Source of the DNA: Pyrus communis
Lineage: Eukaryota > Streptophyta > Magnoliopsida > Rosales > Rosaceae
Assembly: GCF_963583255.1 (NCBI RefSeq)
Contig: NC_084819.1
Location: 14,009,259-14,073,258, forward strand
DNA length: 64,000 nucleotides
Direction: 5' to 3'
Below, piece by piece: positions 45,310 through 57,026 of the stretch (position 1 is its first letter; the number at the start of each line of letters is the position of its first letter). The notes under the pieces are model-generated. The model had not been told where the DNA came from, made no database searches, and was given only the letters and a program-made list of their open reading frames with translations. Made by a program: the position numbers and the translations under genes.

Positions 45310-48300
45310 TAGGGATGGGTTCGGTTCCGTTCGGTTCGGTTTTTTGCGAAAATCGGAAACCGAACCAAAATTACTATTTGGATCGGTTCGGTTCGGTTTT
45401 TTCGGTTCGGTTTCGGCCTGATTCGGTTTTTTATTTTATTTTTACCAAGTATCTTAAAAAAAGTATATGAAAACAACTTGCAGCCATTTTGTAATAAGTC
45501 CTATTTCAACATAATCGTCAAAATAAGCATTCCAAATTTCTAATATAATCAAAGACAATGAAAATAAACATTCAATTCAAAGTTCAATTATAATCAAGTG
45601 TTCCAAAGTCCAAAGTTAAATAAACATTAAAGTTTAAATCTTCCAAAAGTCCAAACTTAAAATAAACATCAAAGTTCAAGTATTCCACGTCTAAAATAAA
45701 CATTCCAAATTTCAAGTCTTCCACACCTAAAATAGCATTCTTTATGTGCTGAAGTGATTTTGGAAGGTGCCCCACAATGAGAGTGATCCATATACTTTTT
45801 CAATGACAATTTGCTTGTTAACAATGAGAGTGATCCATATACTTTTTCAATGACAATTTGCTTGTTAACGCTTGGGTGGCCTAGGGGGGCAACATACAAA
45901 TAATAAAAGAAAAAATACTAATTAAAATGTTATTTAAAATAATCTAACAAAATTAAATGCAATAAATAAAATTACCTTTCTCAACTTCTTCACAAAACTT
46001 CATCTCCTCAATGGTTAGCTCATGATGTAATGCAACATGAATGAACCTAAGCCAATTTTGAGTACATATCAAAGCCTCTACCATTTTTGGACTTAAAGAA
46101 CTACGATATGGATCAATTATCCGTCCACTTGTACTAAAGGAGGATTCCGAAGCAATGGTTGATAGGGGAATAGCTAAGATCTCTCTTGCAACACGTGCCA
46201 AAATTGGGTACTTAGAAACCCCATTCACCCTCCACCAATTCAATACATCAAAGTTCTCCTCTTCTTCTCCTTCATTAGGATCGGAAAGATACTTGTCTAC
46301 ATCATTATGCACAACCCGGGCTCTCTTTGCTTTTCTCATTTCACTTTTTTCTTTCAACTTTCTTTCTATTTCGATCATGCTTGATGAAGAGTCTCCTCTT
46401 GTCGTTTGAGAACTACCACCACCACTTATACTTTGTTGTGTACTCAAAGACATATCTTCATGAATCTTGTAAAGATCAATCAACAAGTCCTTCACCCCAT
46501 TTGTGGCACTTTCAACCTTTTCTTCATCCTCACCAAATTGTATCTCAAAATAATCAACGACTTTCTCTAATTTGTGGCGAGGATCAAACACAAGTGCTAT
46601 AAAAAGATATTGATTCTTGTCCTCAAGTGAACCCCAATACTTGTCATATTTTTCTTGCATCAACTTGGAGATCATAGACAAAATTTCATCATCTTTGTTT
46701 TCATGCAAGAGACTTTTGATCTTAAACAAATCACCAAAAGTAGTATGAACGGTTGGAGTATTAGAACAACAAACTTTTAAAGTGACTTCATAAAAAAGTC
46801 TAAAAAAGATTGCAAATATCCCCGCCTCACTCCAATCATCCATCGAAGGTGGCCCCTCCCTCATATTATCATGATTGTCTTTAACAAAGTACGGAAGGTA
46901 ATGACCATCATCTACTTTTAATCTATCAAAAGGCATCTTGAACTTTAAAGCCGATTCCAACATTAAAAATGTGGAATTCCACCTAGTAGGGACATCCAAA
47001 ATCACAAGTCCTTTGCTCTCTATTCTTACTTTCTCAACACATCTTTTAAAGCTTTCCAACCTTTGAAGGGAAGATCTTATGTACCTAACCGCATTTCGAA
47101 TGCTTTGTATAGCCGTATTCAACAATTTTATCCAATCATTCACAACCAAATTGAGGATATGAGCAACACACCTCATATGCAAATATTTTCCATCATGCAG
47201 AGTGCATTAGGAATCCCCCACCCACTTATTCGGTGCACCAAGCCCCTTAAACCGGAATCATTTGCGGAAGCATTGTCAACCATAATGGTTAACACCTTCT
47301 CTATACCCCACTCTACTAAACATTCCTCCAAAAGTTGAGCAATGGATTCTCTTTTATGATTTGGAATGACACAAAAATTCAAAATCTTTTTATGTAACAT
47401 CCAATCATCATCAATAAAATGGGCGGTGAGAACCATATAATTGGTTTGTTGAATAAAAGTCCATGTGCCCGTTGTTAGACACCCTAAATGTCTTCAATTT
47501 ATCCTTTTCGGAATAAAACAAGCTAAGTACATCCTTAGCAATTGTCTTACGACTAGGCACTCTCCACATAGGACATGCTTACATGCAAAAACGGCGAAAA
47601 CCTTCTCCTTCAACAGAAGTAAAAGGCAACTCATCTATAATTATCATCTCAACACAAGCCTTAGTTACTTCCTCTTGAGAAAATCCTATAGCTTCCAACT
47701 TATCTTTCGTGTCGGCAAAGGTTAAGATCTTTTGCCTATTTGCGGCAAATATTTCCTTATTAGGACCGTAGCTTCTACATCTTGCTATATGGTTTCTTAA
47801 ATTAGTTGTACCATTTTTATTTGGGTCGGCCACATATGATTGAGCGCAATACTTGCACAACCCCTTAACTCTACCACCCTCAATTTTTCTTTCAAAATGC
47901 TCCCAAACTGTAGACCTTTCATGACTTTTTAATGATTCCAAAAGAGCTTCTTCTTTACTTACTTGGTCACGTTGGTCACCTTCTTTTGGAGTTGCATCGG
48001 CAGGATTTTCGGATCCACCAAGAGAACTAGGAGTTTGTCGAGGTGCCACCATGGTGTTTTGAGGAGGAGTTGATTCACCAACAATGTCCGTCTAAAATAA
48101 GAGAATCATACAATTAATTTTTCAAATAAGAGATTCATCACAATTAATGAATTAATTATTAAATACAATGGCAAAAGTAATAGAAAGATATGACTACTTA
48201 CTTTCGATGGTATACTCGAAGATGAGTTTGTTTGATCCTGAGGGCTATTTGACGTTGATCTCATTGAGTTTGAACTTGAGCTTGAGGCCCTTGAGACCTT

Positions 48301-50170
48301 TGACGCCTTTGACTTCATCTAATTCACACAAAATAATAAGATGATAGTAGTTAGTACTACAAACTTATACAAAAGTAAATTGGTGCAGATTCGGTTCCCT
48401 TGGTATAAAAGTTAAAAAATGCAGCAAGAATGCAGCAAGGCCAATGATACAAAAATGCAGCAAGAATAACTGCCTCACAAAATCTGACCGTTGACCATTA
48501 TCAAAACCTCGTTAACCCAAAAATAACAGCAAACAGAAACTAACATCAAATATTGACATGTACATCTGTACACAAATCAATGAAAACATTTCCGCATCTT
48601 CTCCCCATCTTCTCCACATCTCCAGGCTCCAACATCCATCTCTCTCTCCATCTCTATCTTTTACTCTACAATATCTGAGGATGGTAATATCCAGTCTGGT
48701 TTACATTTATGTTCTTTTTAATTTTCTATGTCGAATTTGTAATATCCAGTTTGGTTTAACATATCTACCAAACAGACACAACAAGCACAGTTTTACATGA
48801 AGAGGAAAGAACCATTCAGATACAGCAGAGAACAAGAATTCACTTTCTAATGCACAGTTTTACTGATGCAATTAATGACTTAGTTTATCCTAAACCAACC
48901 ATTCATTCTGATGCAGTTAATAACTTTAACATCAAATCAAAATCAACATGTATAACCAACAAGGAAAGAACATATCGAATATTACAATTTCTGAAACATG
49001 AGTATTCTCTGAAATTCAAAGCAATACCCATAACCACAAACAGGTTCTCAAAATGCCAGGAAACCATCAAAATCTTCAATCACGATAAAGAATAAGTAAT
49101 CAAATATTACAATTTTTGAAACATGGGTATTCTCTGATTCTGCATGCAGTTTTAATGATTGTTTTAGTAAAGACCTAAAGATATATATCATATGGCTTTG
49201 ACGGAAGAGAAATGGATGCCTTCATAGTTAGAAACCCATAATCGGTAAGCAGAAGCAGAAGCCCAGAATCAGTAAGCAGAAGCAAAAGCCCAGATATGAG
49301 AGTATGAGACCAACCTTTTGCAGTCGAGACTCGAAACGGCAAGAAGAAGCTCATGGCGAGATCAAAGATTGGCGGCGAGGGCAGGGTGTGAGAGATTGAG
49401 AGTGAGAAAGGTCCGCCGGTTGCGAACTCACGGGTCGCCTGGGATTCAAGACTAAGAGAGACAAAGAGTTTGAGAGAGAGAGAGAGTGATTGAAGTTGAA
49501 GACCGAGAGAGAGAAAGAGAGGAGGCTAACCTTTTGCTGTCGAGACTTGAAACGGCAAGAAAAATCTGACGGCGAGATGAGAGAGAGATTGACGATGAGA
49601 GCGATGTGTGAGAGATTGAGAGTGAAAAGGGTCGCGCCATCGCGGGTCGCCTGAGAGATTGAGAGAGACAGAGCGAGAGAGAGATGAGGCTCAGGCTGCG
49701 CGAGAGGGTTACTACTGGGTTTAGGCTCTAGGATTCATGAAAGAACTCTGAATTGAAGGCATGGAACGAGATAGAAGAGGCCAGGGGAATGAAAAATAAG
49801 GAGGATGAGGGTTACACCATTACAGGGTTTTGTTAATTTCCTCATAAAAATTAAAAAAAATCTCACAAATCCTAGAGGCATGAGGGTTTGAACCCATGCC
49901 TCTAGCTTGTAAAGTTTCACTAAAATCAACTTGGCAATAGGTTCTATTTTGTTATGATTGTATGACTAAACTATTTATAAATATTAAAAAAAAATATATA
50001 TATATATCGGTTTGGTTCGGTTCGGTTTTCGAACCTCAAAAATCGAAACCGAACTGGCCAGATTCAGTTTGACAATTTCGGTTCGGTTTTTTTGCAGTTC
50101 AGTTTTTTTCGGCCTCAATCTGGTTTAGTTATCGATTTTTTTCAGTTTTCAATTTTTTGAACCCACCTTA
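45310..50170 (-). mobile_element. hAT transposon inserted in the foldback element
   Basis: Ends TAGGGATGGGTTCGG and, reverse-complemented, TAAGGTGGGTTCAAA share a 12-base inverted end with one gap. The 8-bp duplication CCCCAACC is perfect (45302-45309, 50171-50178), as expected for hAT. Both subterminal regions are packed with CGGTTCGGTT repeats (45313-45430, 50008-50125). A BED-zinc-finger, RICESLEEPER-like transposase lies inside on the minus strand. Total 4861 bp. Confidence 0.9.
45953..48318 (-). pseudogene. hAT transposase, RICESLEEPER type, with one stop and two frameshifts
   Basis: Exon 1 48318-48202 encodes a Ser-rich start (MKSKASKVSRASSS). After a GTAAGT...AG intron exon 2 begins at 48091 in frame. 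The BED zinc finger follows (STVWEHFERK, GLCKYCAQSY, GTTNLRNHIARCR). A stop lies after FRRFCM (47579). Frameshifts occur near 47460 (before NYMVLTAHFIDDDW) and near 47195 (before HMRCVAHILNLVV). The rest reads through to the C-terminal dimerisation domain: NWWRVNG, YPILARVAREILAIP and SESSFSTSGRIIDPYRSSLS. Few lesions in over 700 codons imply fairly recent death. Confidence 0.92.
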
Positions 50171-50280
50171 CCCCAACCCTCCATCCCTCCCTTTTCTCCT
50201 TTGCACCCACCCAATCATCCTCACTCCCTACAAATCCACACTTCCCCCTCCATCTTCAGCTGTGCGCTGCCAGATCTGCG

Positions 50281-50445
50281 GTGAGATTGAAGCTGTGGCA
50301 CGCCTGTGCTGGCGGCGACGTCGATTTCTCCTCCGTCTTGGTCAGGATCCCGTCGCTTGTTCTCTGCGGAGTGGCTACTATCAAGTTCATGGCGGGCCTG
50401 GAAACTGACAAGTTGTTAGCCAAGAGGATGAATAGAGAACAGCAA
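50281..50445 (+). pseudogene. Auxin response factor (ARF10/16/17-like) N-terminal fragment
   Basis: The frame reads LKLWHACAGG, then RIPSLVLCGVATIKFMAGLE and TDKLLAKR. ARF10/16/17 proteins start with a LWHACAGG motif and later have an IP..LCRV..VKFMAD.ETDEV(Y/F)AK stretch before the B3 DNA-binding domain. The intervening FPQGH segment is deleted and the B3 domain is absent. It lies inside the foldback element at 45037-50928, which is how Pack-MULEs capture genes. Confidence 0.7.
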
Positions 50446-50649
50446 GGCATGTGCCGAACAAGAAGACGGTACAGATGCAGATGGGTCTAGGAAGAGCGGA
50501 CATCTTTTGCCATGGTGGGGCTCAAAGGTTCAAGCTCACGAGGCTGTCGAATAGGAGAGGAGGGTTGGGTGGGTGCAGAGAAAAAAAGGAAATGAGGGAG
50601 AATGGATGGAGTGTTGGGGGAGGGGTGGGGGGAGGTAGAAGACGACCCT

Positions 50650-50684
<35 letters not shown>

Positions 50685-50928
50685 TTATTTTATTATTTAT
50701 TATTATTATTTTTTAATCCATGTAGGCCCTATATTGACACATGTCATCCAATCATTGTCCATGTGAGCGTCATATCATCAGTTAACGGTTGATTTAACAA
50801 CAACTTTAACGGAGATATGAAAATGTCCCAAAATTATGACTTTAGGTACCACTCTAGGATAAAAAAACATGATGTATTAAATGTTGAAAATCAAGAAACT
50901 TTAGAGTGATAAAATGAGATTAACCCTA

Positions 50929-51762
50929 AAAATAAAGAACCAAGCTTTAAAGGAAAAAAAAAATAAAAGTAAGATACTTTCCATTTATCAACTTTTATAA
51001 AGATTGTCTTCTACATGTTAAGGATGCAACTTGGGTTGGGTACATAAATCCAAATCCGTCTATGCCCAACTTGATTTCAAACCCAATCAAGTGAAATAGA
51101 ATAAAGAAAAAACCCATCCAAATCCAACCCAACCTCAGCCCGATTATTTATTGTGTTGGGTTAGATTGATGCCTTGCCGCCAATGTTAAACCACAATCTG
51201 ATTTTGAGCTCAAGTTCACTCATGCACATATTGCCAGTCCAACTTTATACATTGATAAGGAATGAATATACTTGAAGTTCTTGTTAGTTTTCATATGGAT
51301 AATGAAGGATAGTGTTACTTTTAAATTTCTTTTGGTTGAAGCTTTAGTATATGTGTTGTAATGTAATTTCAATTTTGCATAGTTGAAACATTAGAAATGG
51401 CCTCCAAGTTGTTTGCTTTGACTTTTGTGCGGATGAAGATGTGTAAATTGAATATTTTTAACTAAGATAGACATTATTTTGTTCAAAATTTGAAAAAATT
51501 ATGCAAAATAAGTTGTTAGAAGATTGAACTCGATAAAGTTAGATGAACCCAAATCCAACCAAAGTAAGATTGGAACTAATTAAAACCAAAACCTGACAAA
51601 ACTTGCACGAATCCGAACCAAACCCAAGACCAAATTATGAAGATTGAGTTAGGGTTGGGTTGACCATCCAACATGTATATTATTCATATATATATATATA
51701 TATATTCTGTTCATGCATATGTTGGTAATTTGTACCTTGAAATTAAGAAGAATATTTGGCTG
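50929..51762. other. Intergenic, no gene seen
   Basis: AT-rich spacer with repeated CAACCC/AATCCAA-like stretches around 51020-51180 and 51540-51665. No coding region recognised. Confidence 0.5.
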
Positions 51763-51771
51763 CACCTAATG

Positions 51772-51992
51772 GGACGAGGATTCTCTCCAGATCCTTTTTG
51801 TGGGAATTCGAAAATCAATCAATCGTGTCTGTTCATCGTACATTATGCCGTCTGTTTTCGTTAAATACTATTTATATTTAATTTTAAATAAAAAATTTCA
51901 AAATGATTTATAACCGTACAATGTACGATAAACGGACATGATTGATTGATCATCGGATCCCCACAAGAAGAATCCAGAGAGGATCCTATTAC
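51772..51992. mobile_element. MITE family B, copy 2 (Mutator-like), with perfect 9-bp duplication
   Basis: 221 bp flanked by CACCTAATG at 51763-51771 and 51993-52001. Inverted ends: GAGGATTCTCTCCAGATCC against, reverse-complemented, TAGGATCCTCTCTGGATTC, extending through TTGTGGG and ATCAATCAATC to CGTACATT. It matches the element at 20127-20348. Long inverted ends with a 9-bp duplication put the family in the Mutator superfamily. Confidence 0.92.
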
Positions 51993-52001
51993 CACCTAAT
52001 G

Positions 52002-53190
52002 TGCACCTTCTTATCCATTCAGTGTGATTAACAATGTTTCAATACATTTGATAATTAGAACAATATACTATTTTAATCACTAATTTTGTTACCAATTAAG
52101 ATAATTAATTTGATATGATATGTACACACGTATATACACTGCAAAAGGTCACAAGGTGTGCTAACGCAGGAAACAGAATACTGTTTAACTTGTTACAATT
52201 AAAAAGTTATTTTTTTATTGTAAATAACGTAGACACATAATGTAAAATCAAATAAAAGAGAACTAAAGCACAGTGATTTTGTACCCTTTTCAAAAGAAGT
52301 GACCAAGGTGTGATTTGTAAAATGATTCTTACTAATTTCTATATTAAGGAAGTACGGAAAACGTCTAGGATAATGCTAAAAAAATCATTTATTTAAATTA
52401 TATTTTATAAATTATTAATAATTAAATTATTGTTTAAATATTAATTAACGTTCATATTTTTTATTAGTAACACGACACATTATTTGAAAGTGTGCTCTAA
52501 AAAATTGTTCGGCTAACATTACTCATCAAAGTTATATCATGTCAAAGATTGGACAACCCAACCGTATTTAGACACAGATTTTGATCTTGGGTCTAACCTT
52601 TTGTTTTATGAATAAATAATAAGTTGGCGTAGACAACAAGCTAAACACCCAATCAGATTTGATCAAACACGTGAAAAAAAAAAAAGCAATTAGATGAAGA
52701 CAGCAACACAAAACCGACTGCTAAGAGAAAACCGCTGCTGATCAAGGCCATCAGTATTTGAACAAAAATTAAAACTTAGTTTTTTTAACCAAACCCTAAT
52801 AAAATAATAAAACTTAGTTTTTTTAACCAAACCCTAATAAAATAATAGTTAACAAACTTAGTTTTTTTTTTTTTAAGTAATTAATAAACTTAGTAAAATA
52901 AACCATAATTACGAAGTTTGGTATGATGTTAATCAAAAGATGATAATACCGTGGGTTTGGATAGAGCTTTCAAGGTCGTCGTGCAGGCTTGCGTTGAAGT
53001 CTATTGGCTTCAAGAGCTGGACTCCAAATTCCCTATCCTATTTACGCCACGTCACCAATTCCATATCCCATTCCCACACAGCCTTTTGAATTAAAACCCT
53101 CACCACCTTCAGCCCAAATCAAACCTGAAACTTCCCAAAAAAAACAACAAAAAAGGGAAATTTATTAGCCTTTGTTTTTCTCCCTTTTGG
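52002..53190. other. Spacer and presumed promoter of the small gene
   Basis: AT-rich. A perfect 38-bp tandem repeat lies at 52771-52846. A CCACGTCACC motif near 53047 is about 165 bp before the ATG at 53213. No other gene seen. Confidence 0.5.
52771..52846 (+). repeat. Perfect 38-bp tandem duplication
   Basis: The unit starting AAAACTTAGTTTTTTTAACC occurs at 52771-52808 and, unchanged, at 52809-52846. A partial third copy (AACTTAGTTTTTTTT) follows near 52855. Confidence 0.95.
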
Positions 53191-53212
53191 AAACCAAAAA
53201 CTGCAAAAGTAA

Positions 53213-53473
53213 ATGGAGGGTTTGATTCCTTTTGTGTACAAGGCCATAGTGGAATACAAGAATGGAAGACAAGGAGGTGGTCATCATGTGTTGAACTCGT
53301 GGTTCAGTGACTCGCCTTCAGCTTCCTATATCCGATTGCCTGGCGACTCAGGCCGGTTCCAAGCATCTGATTTCCAGCTGTTTTCTGGGACTTCGCCAGC
53401 TTCTTCAACTGCCCAAATGATGATATCATCTGGAGTTCAATCTCCACTTCGTCATCGAGTTGCTAGTAACTAA
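53213..53473 (+). CDS. Small conserved-looking plant protein of unknown function, 86 residues
   Basis: Single-exon ORF starting MEGLIPFVYKAIVEYKNGRQ with a purine-rich AAAGTAAATGG start context. It has a hydrophobic start, a central WFSDSPSASYIRLPGDSGRF and a Ser-rich tail ending SPLRHRVASN. I recall plant families of 80-100 residue proteins beginning MEGLIPFVYKAI, often stress- or hormone-responsive, but cannot name a function. There is no signal peptide or transmembrane span. ACGT motifs lie upstream, and the 3' flank (53474-53700) looks like a normal UTR. No lesions and a balanced composition make a real gene likely. Confidence 0.75.
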   Translation: MEGLIPFVYKAIVEYKNGRQGGGHHVLNSWFSDSPSASYIRLPGDSGRFQASDFQLFSGTSPASSTAQMMISSGVQSPLRHRVASN

Positions 53474-54540
53474 TGGTACGACTTATGAAAGTATGAACTA
53501 ATTAGTACGTATGTGGCATGCATGGCTGAAGAAAGCTGAAGGTGTGCAAACTTGTCAAATTATATGGTGGTGGTGAGCTGCTGCGTTAAGTGGAATTTGT
53601 GTATGATAACCTTTATTTTCGTTCAATCTTTATTTTCTTTGTTTTTATGGGTTTAATTTAGTTGAATTTCGAAGCAAATAAGCGTGTGAAAACCAAAGGG
53701 GCCATGTGCTGTTTGCTTTGTTGTTCTTGTTGTTGTTAAGATTTGTGTGAAAATGGCTCAAATCTCAAATGTAAATGGCGATTGTAATGTTTAAGAAAAG
53801 TCTACGTGTTTCAACAGTGAATTGGTCGACAGTTGTTTGTAATTATATCTTCATTATTTTATCTGCCCTTTGTATTTTTCCTTTGTTTGACTTCCTTTAC
53901 ATCTTGGATCATCCGAGCTTTGATGGGGTCAGACTTAAAAACCTAAGCGAAGTGTTTTTTTTTTTTTTTTGTTGAGCAAAATATAAATATAAAATTTAGA
54001 GATTAATAAAAGTCATACTATATACTTATATGACTTTTTACTGACAAGGAATATAGGGGCGCGGCAAAGTGGTCTTCAATTATGACCGAAGAGTTTACAA
54101 AATTCCAATATATGCTTATAAATATATAATTGGAATCATTTGGTCTTTTAATCTTTATTAGAAAATCACTTCCAAAAAAAATCATACAAATCATAGATTG
54201 TGTAGTCGTTCAAATGTTATGAAATAAATTGAAGGTTCATGATGAATATATTACTTGATACTGGCCACCGATTTTTTCTCCACATTTAAATGCATATACT
54301 TGGTGGTTAGAATTTTCTATTAAACCACATTAGTATTTCCTTGTCAACAAAGATTCAACTAGAAAAATCCGCTAAGCCATCAATTCAATTATGCATCTTT
54401 CTATATTGACACAATGGAAATATGATCGTTCTGTTTCATGGGAGCTGCAACAAGTAAAATATAATCATATGGCTAATTCCCTACATCTATGATCGTTAAT
54501 TATGGAAAGAGATCATCTTCAAATCTCTTCCATCAAATCT
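53474..54540. other. 3' flank and spacer, no further gene
   Basis: Probable 3' UTR of the small gene to about 53800, then AT-rich spacer with a T-run near 53956. No coding similarity. Confidence 0.5.
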
Positions 54541-54546
54541 TGTTAA

Positions 54547-54985
54547 TCAACAAATCCATGAGAATGGGCCATTGCCACCATCACCTCCCCAGTTGTCATT
54601 TCTAATGATTGCACCTACACCACCAACGGGTAAAAAAGCACCATCAACATTCAATTCGCAAGAACCTTCAGGGGGCGGTATCCAATGATAGTTATTTTTG
54701 TCTGGAACATGTACAGGTCGCTTATTGACTTGACAAAATTTCCCCATTGTCTTCCGATCGTATATAACCTCATTCGATTTATTTTTACTAGCAGAATTTC
54801 TCCGAAAACCTCAAAGCCTTCATAATTAATAGCAAACAAGAAAGGCCATTTCATCCGGTCATACGCTTTTGCCATAACTAGTTTCGTAGCAACCTCTTGG
54901 GAGACTCCTCATTCGTCCTCTTTCCCATGAACTTCTAGATTTCATGATCGCATTCCATCCGATCATCTTACTAATTAACCCTTAA
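54547..54985 (-). pseudogene. LINE remnant: RT fragment fused to an RNase H fragment
   Basis: On the minus strand MAKAYDRMKWPFL resembles the RT motif M.KAYDR.EW.FL of plant LINEs. After a deletion and frame change HWIPPPEGSCELNVDGAFLP, then GVGAIIRND, match the start of the RVT_3 RNase H domain. The two pieces lie within 440 bp, so most of the pol gene between them has been lost. Confidence 0.75.
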
Positions 54986-55219
54986 CATGTTGCACGAGTT
55001 CAAGTTGAATCCAGTTTGGGTAATCCGAGCTGCAACCCTAAACGGGATTGGAGTCTTTTTTTTAATAAGACGATAATCTATTTCAAACGTCAAGGGTTTG
55101 TACTATGTTACACAATAAGTCAGCCATAATAATTAAATATCAAGCATGAGACCTTCAGCTTACAAGTAGAGATAATTATCACTAAAACATAATAATTGTT
55201 ATAAACTTCTTATTTAAGT

Positions 55220-55449
55220 GTGATTGTGTAAATCCTAGATTTGATTTGATTCTAGTTATTCTTTCCTATTAGGACTTGTATTCCTTGGAGGGGAAGGATT
55301 TCTTCTCTCTCTTATTACTATAAATAAAGGTACTACATAGGGGGAATATCACATTCTCTATACAACTCTACAAACACATCTCTCTCTATATTCTCTATGT
55401 GCTGCCGGCCCCCTTCCCCTGTCAGTTAAATATACACCACAACACGTTA
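55220..55449 (+). mobile_element. 5' LTR of the first copia element
   Basis: About 230 bp ending near TAAATATACACCACAACACG. It has ACTATAAATAAAGG (TATA-like, near 55317) and a CTCTACAAACAC transcript-start context. The downstream CACGTTATTAGTACGCTC is a variant of the ACGTTATCAGCACG primer site of many plant copia elements. The exact ends are uncertain and no 3' LTR of this type is present. Confidence 0.6.
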
Positions 55450-57026
55450 TTAGTACGCTCCTACCACTACGCTTAGGAATTTGATGTAGAAGTTTTTTGC
55501 ATCAAACCAGCTCACCAATATCATCACCCAATCATGTTCTTTCAAAACAACGGTTTTTATCTCGATATTTTTGCAGCCCTAATAGCATGAACATTCACCA
55601 TAATACATGACCCAACTTTACATTTTTTTGAATTTTAGATTCTACATAAATTGTGTATGCATTATATCTATAATTGTTGAATTATGTGAATTTGATATTG
55701 CCATGAATTGGATCAAATATCTGTTCATGCATTAAATTGTTTTATATGAATATGCATTGAATTAATCTAGAATTGAAAGAAAAAATTAAAAGATTTTTTT
55801 AGGGTTTCGCTGAACACCCATCCATGTTGATGGGCTTCCTTCCCCCGAGCCGAGCCACGTTAAGCCACCAACCGTAGGCATACAGCCTAAGTGGCTGAGC
55901 TGAAGCCATGGGCTCCTGATTTTTAAAACCCATAAAAACCTAACGCTGCCAATGGCATCTCTACCATCACAGGTGAGCCTACAGCCCAACCATTGATCTT
56001 GGGTCACCGTCCCTGATGGCTTGAAGCTCATCCATCGATGTACATTAACTGAGATTCCTTCGAATCTCGTTGGATTTTTTTTTTAAATTCCAATTCAAAT
56101 TTCTAGGGTTTTGGTTGAAACGTCGAGATTTCTCCATCGTAGTTCATATTCATGATCCCTGTTGACTCACGAACTCGCCCCAAGAATTTTTGTCCCAAAA
56201 CACGGCCACCTGAAGCAGGGATGCCTGTCTTCTTCCCTTACGCTGAGGTGTTTTTAGTCCCAAGTCGAGCCTAATTAGGCCTTGCTTTTCTCAGCCTAAA
56301 AATATTTTTTTTCCTTTTTGGGCTCACTTATAATGGCCTAAACCATTAGCTCAGCCCAAGAGTGACACCAGCCCGTAGGGCTATGGTGTCCCATACACCT
56401 GTGACACATTAAATCTCAGCCCTTACTGGTGCATCAATGTCTGCGAAACACCAGATCAGAGCCTGTTTAGGCTTGCACCTGCAGCCCGTTTTCTGTGATG
56501 CTGGGCTTGCCTACATGCTAGGCCCATGCCTATCCCAACCCAGTTTTGGGCTTAGACTTCACGACACCAGTTCACTCAACCTACCTGTGGGCTTTGGTCA
56601 AAATTTTTGGACCCCGAGTTTTAATTGCCTATTTTTTAGGCACTTTTTGGGTTTTATAATTTTTCATCCACACTTTAAAATTTGGCCTGAAGTCCAAATA
56701 ATTAATTCCATTATAATTATATACCTGAAATTCTATTTGCATATTTTATTGTTGCATATTTCTGTATATATATCTATGTTTGTCTGCAGGAACATATGAA
56801 CTTGAAGTTCATAATTATTTCGAAACCTGAAGTTTCTAGAAACATGCCTTGTTTGAAAACCTGAAATTTTCTTTAAAAACATCACCCATGAAAACCTGAA
56901 GTTTTTTCATGTCAATTTAAACCAAAACATGTCTATTAGAACCTGAATGTTCTACTCTTATATGAATGGATTGATTTTTCTCCATTACACTAACCACATC
57001 TTGTCCATTTATTTTGTGATAAGAAC

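Larger units (their letters stand above)
45037..50928. mobile_element. Foldback (Pack-MULE-like) element carrying an ARF fragment
   Basis: Left arm TTCTTGATTTTCAACATTCG and the reverse complement of the right arm, TTCTTGATTTTCAACATTTA, remain alignable for about 190 bp (ATACATCATGTTTTTTT, GAGACATTTTCAT, TGACGTGGC-like). The interior right of the hAT insertion is GC-rich and holds an ARF-like fragment. The left boundary is degraded and I found no duplication, so the Mutator assignment is by resemblance to the element at 35749. Confidence 0.65.
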
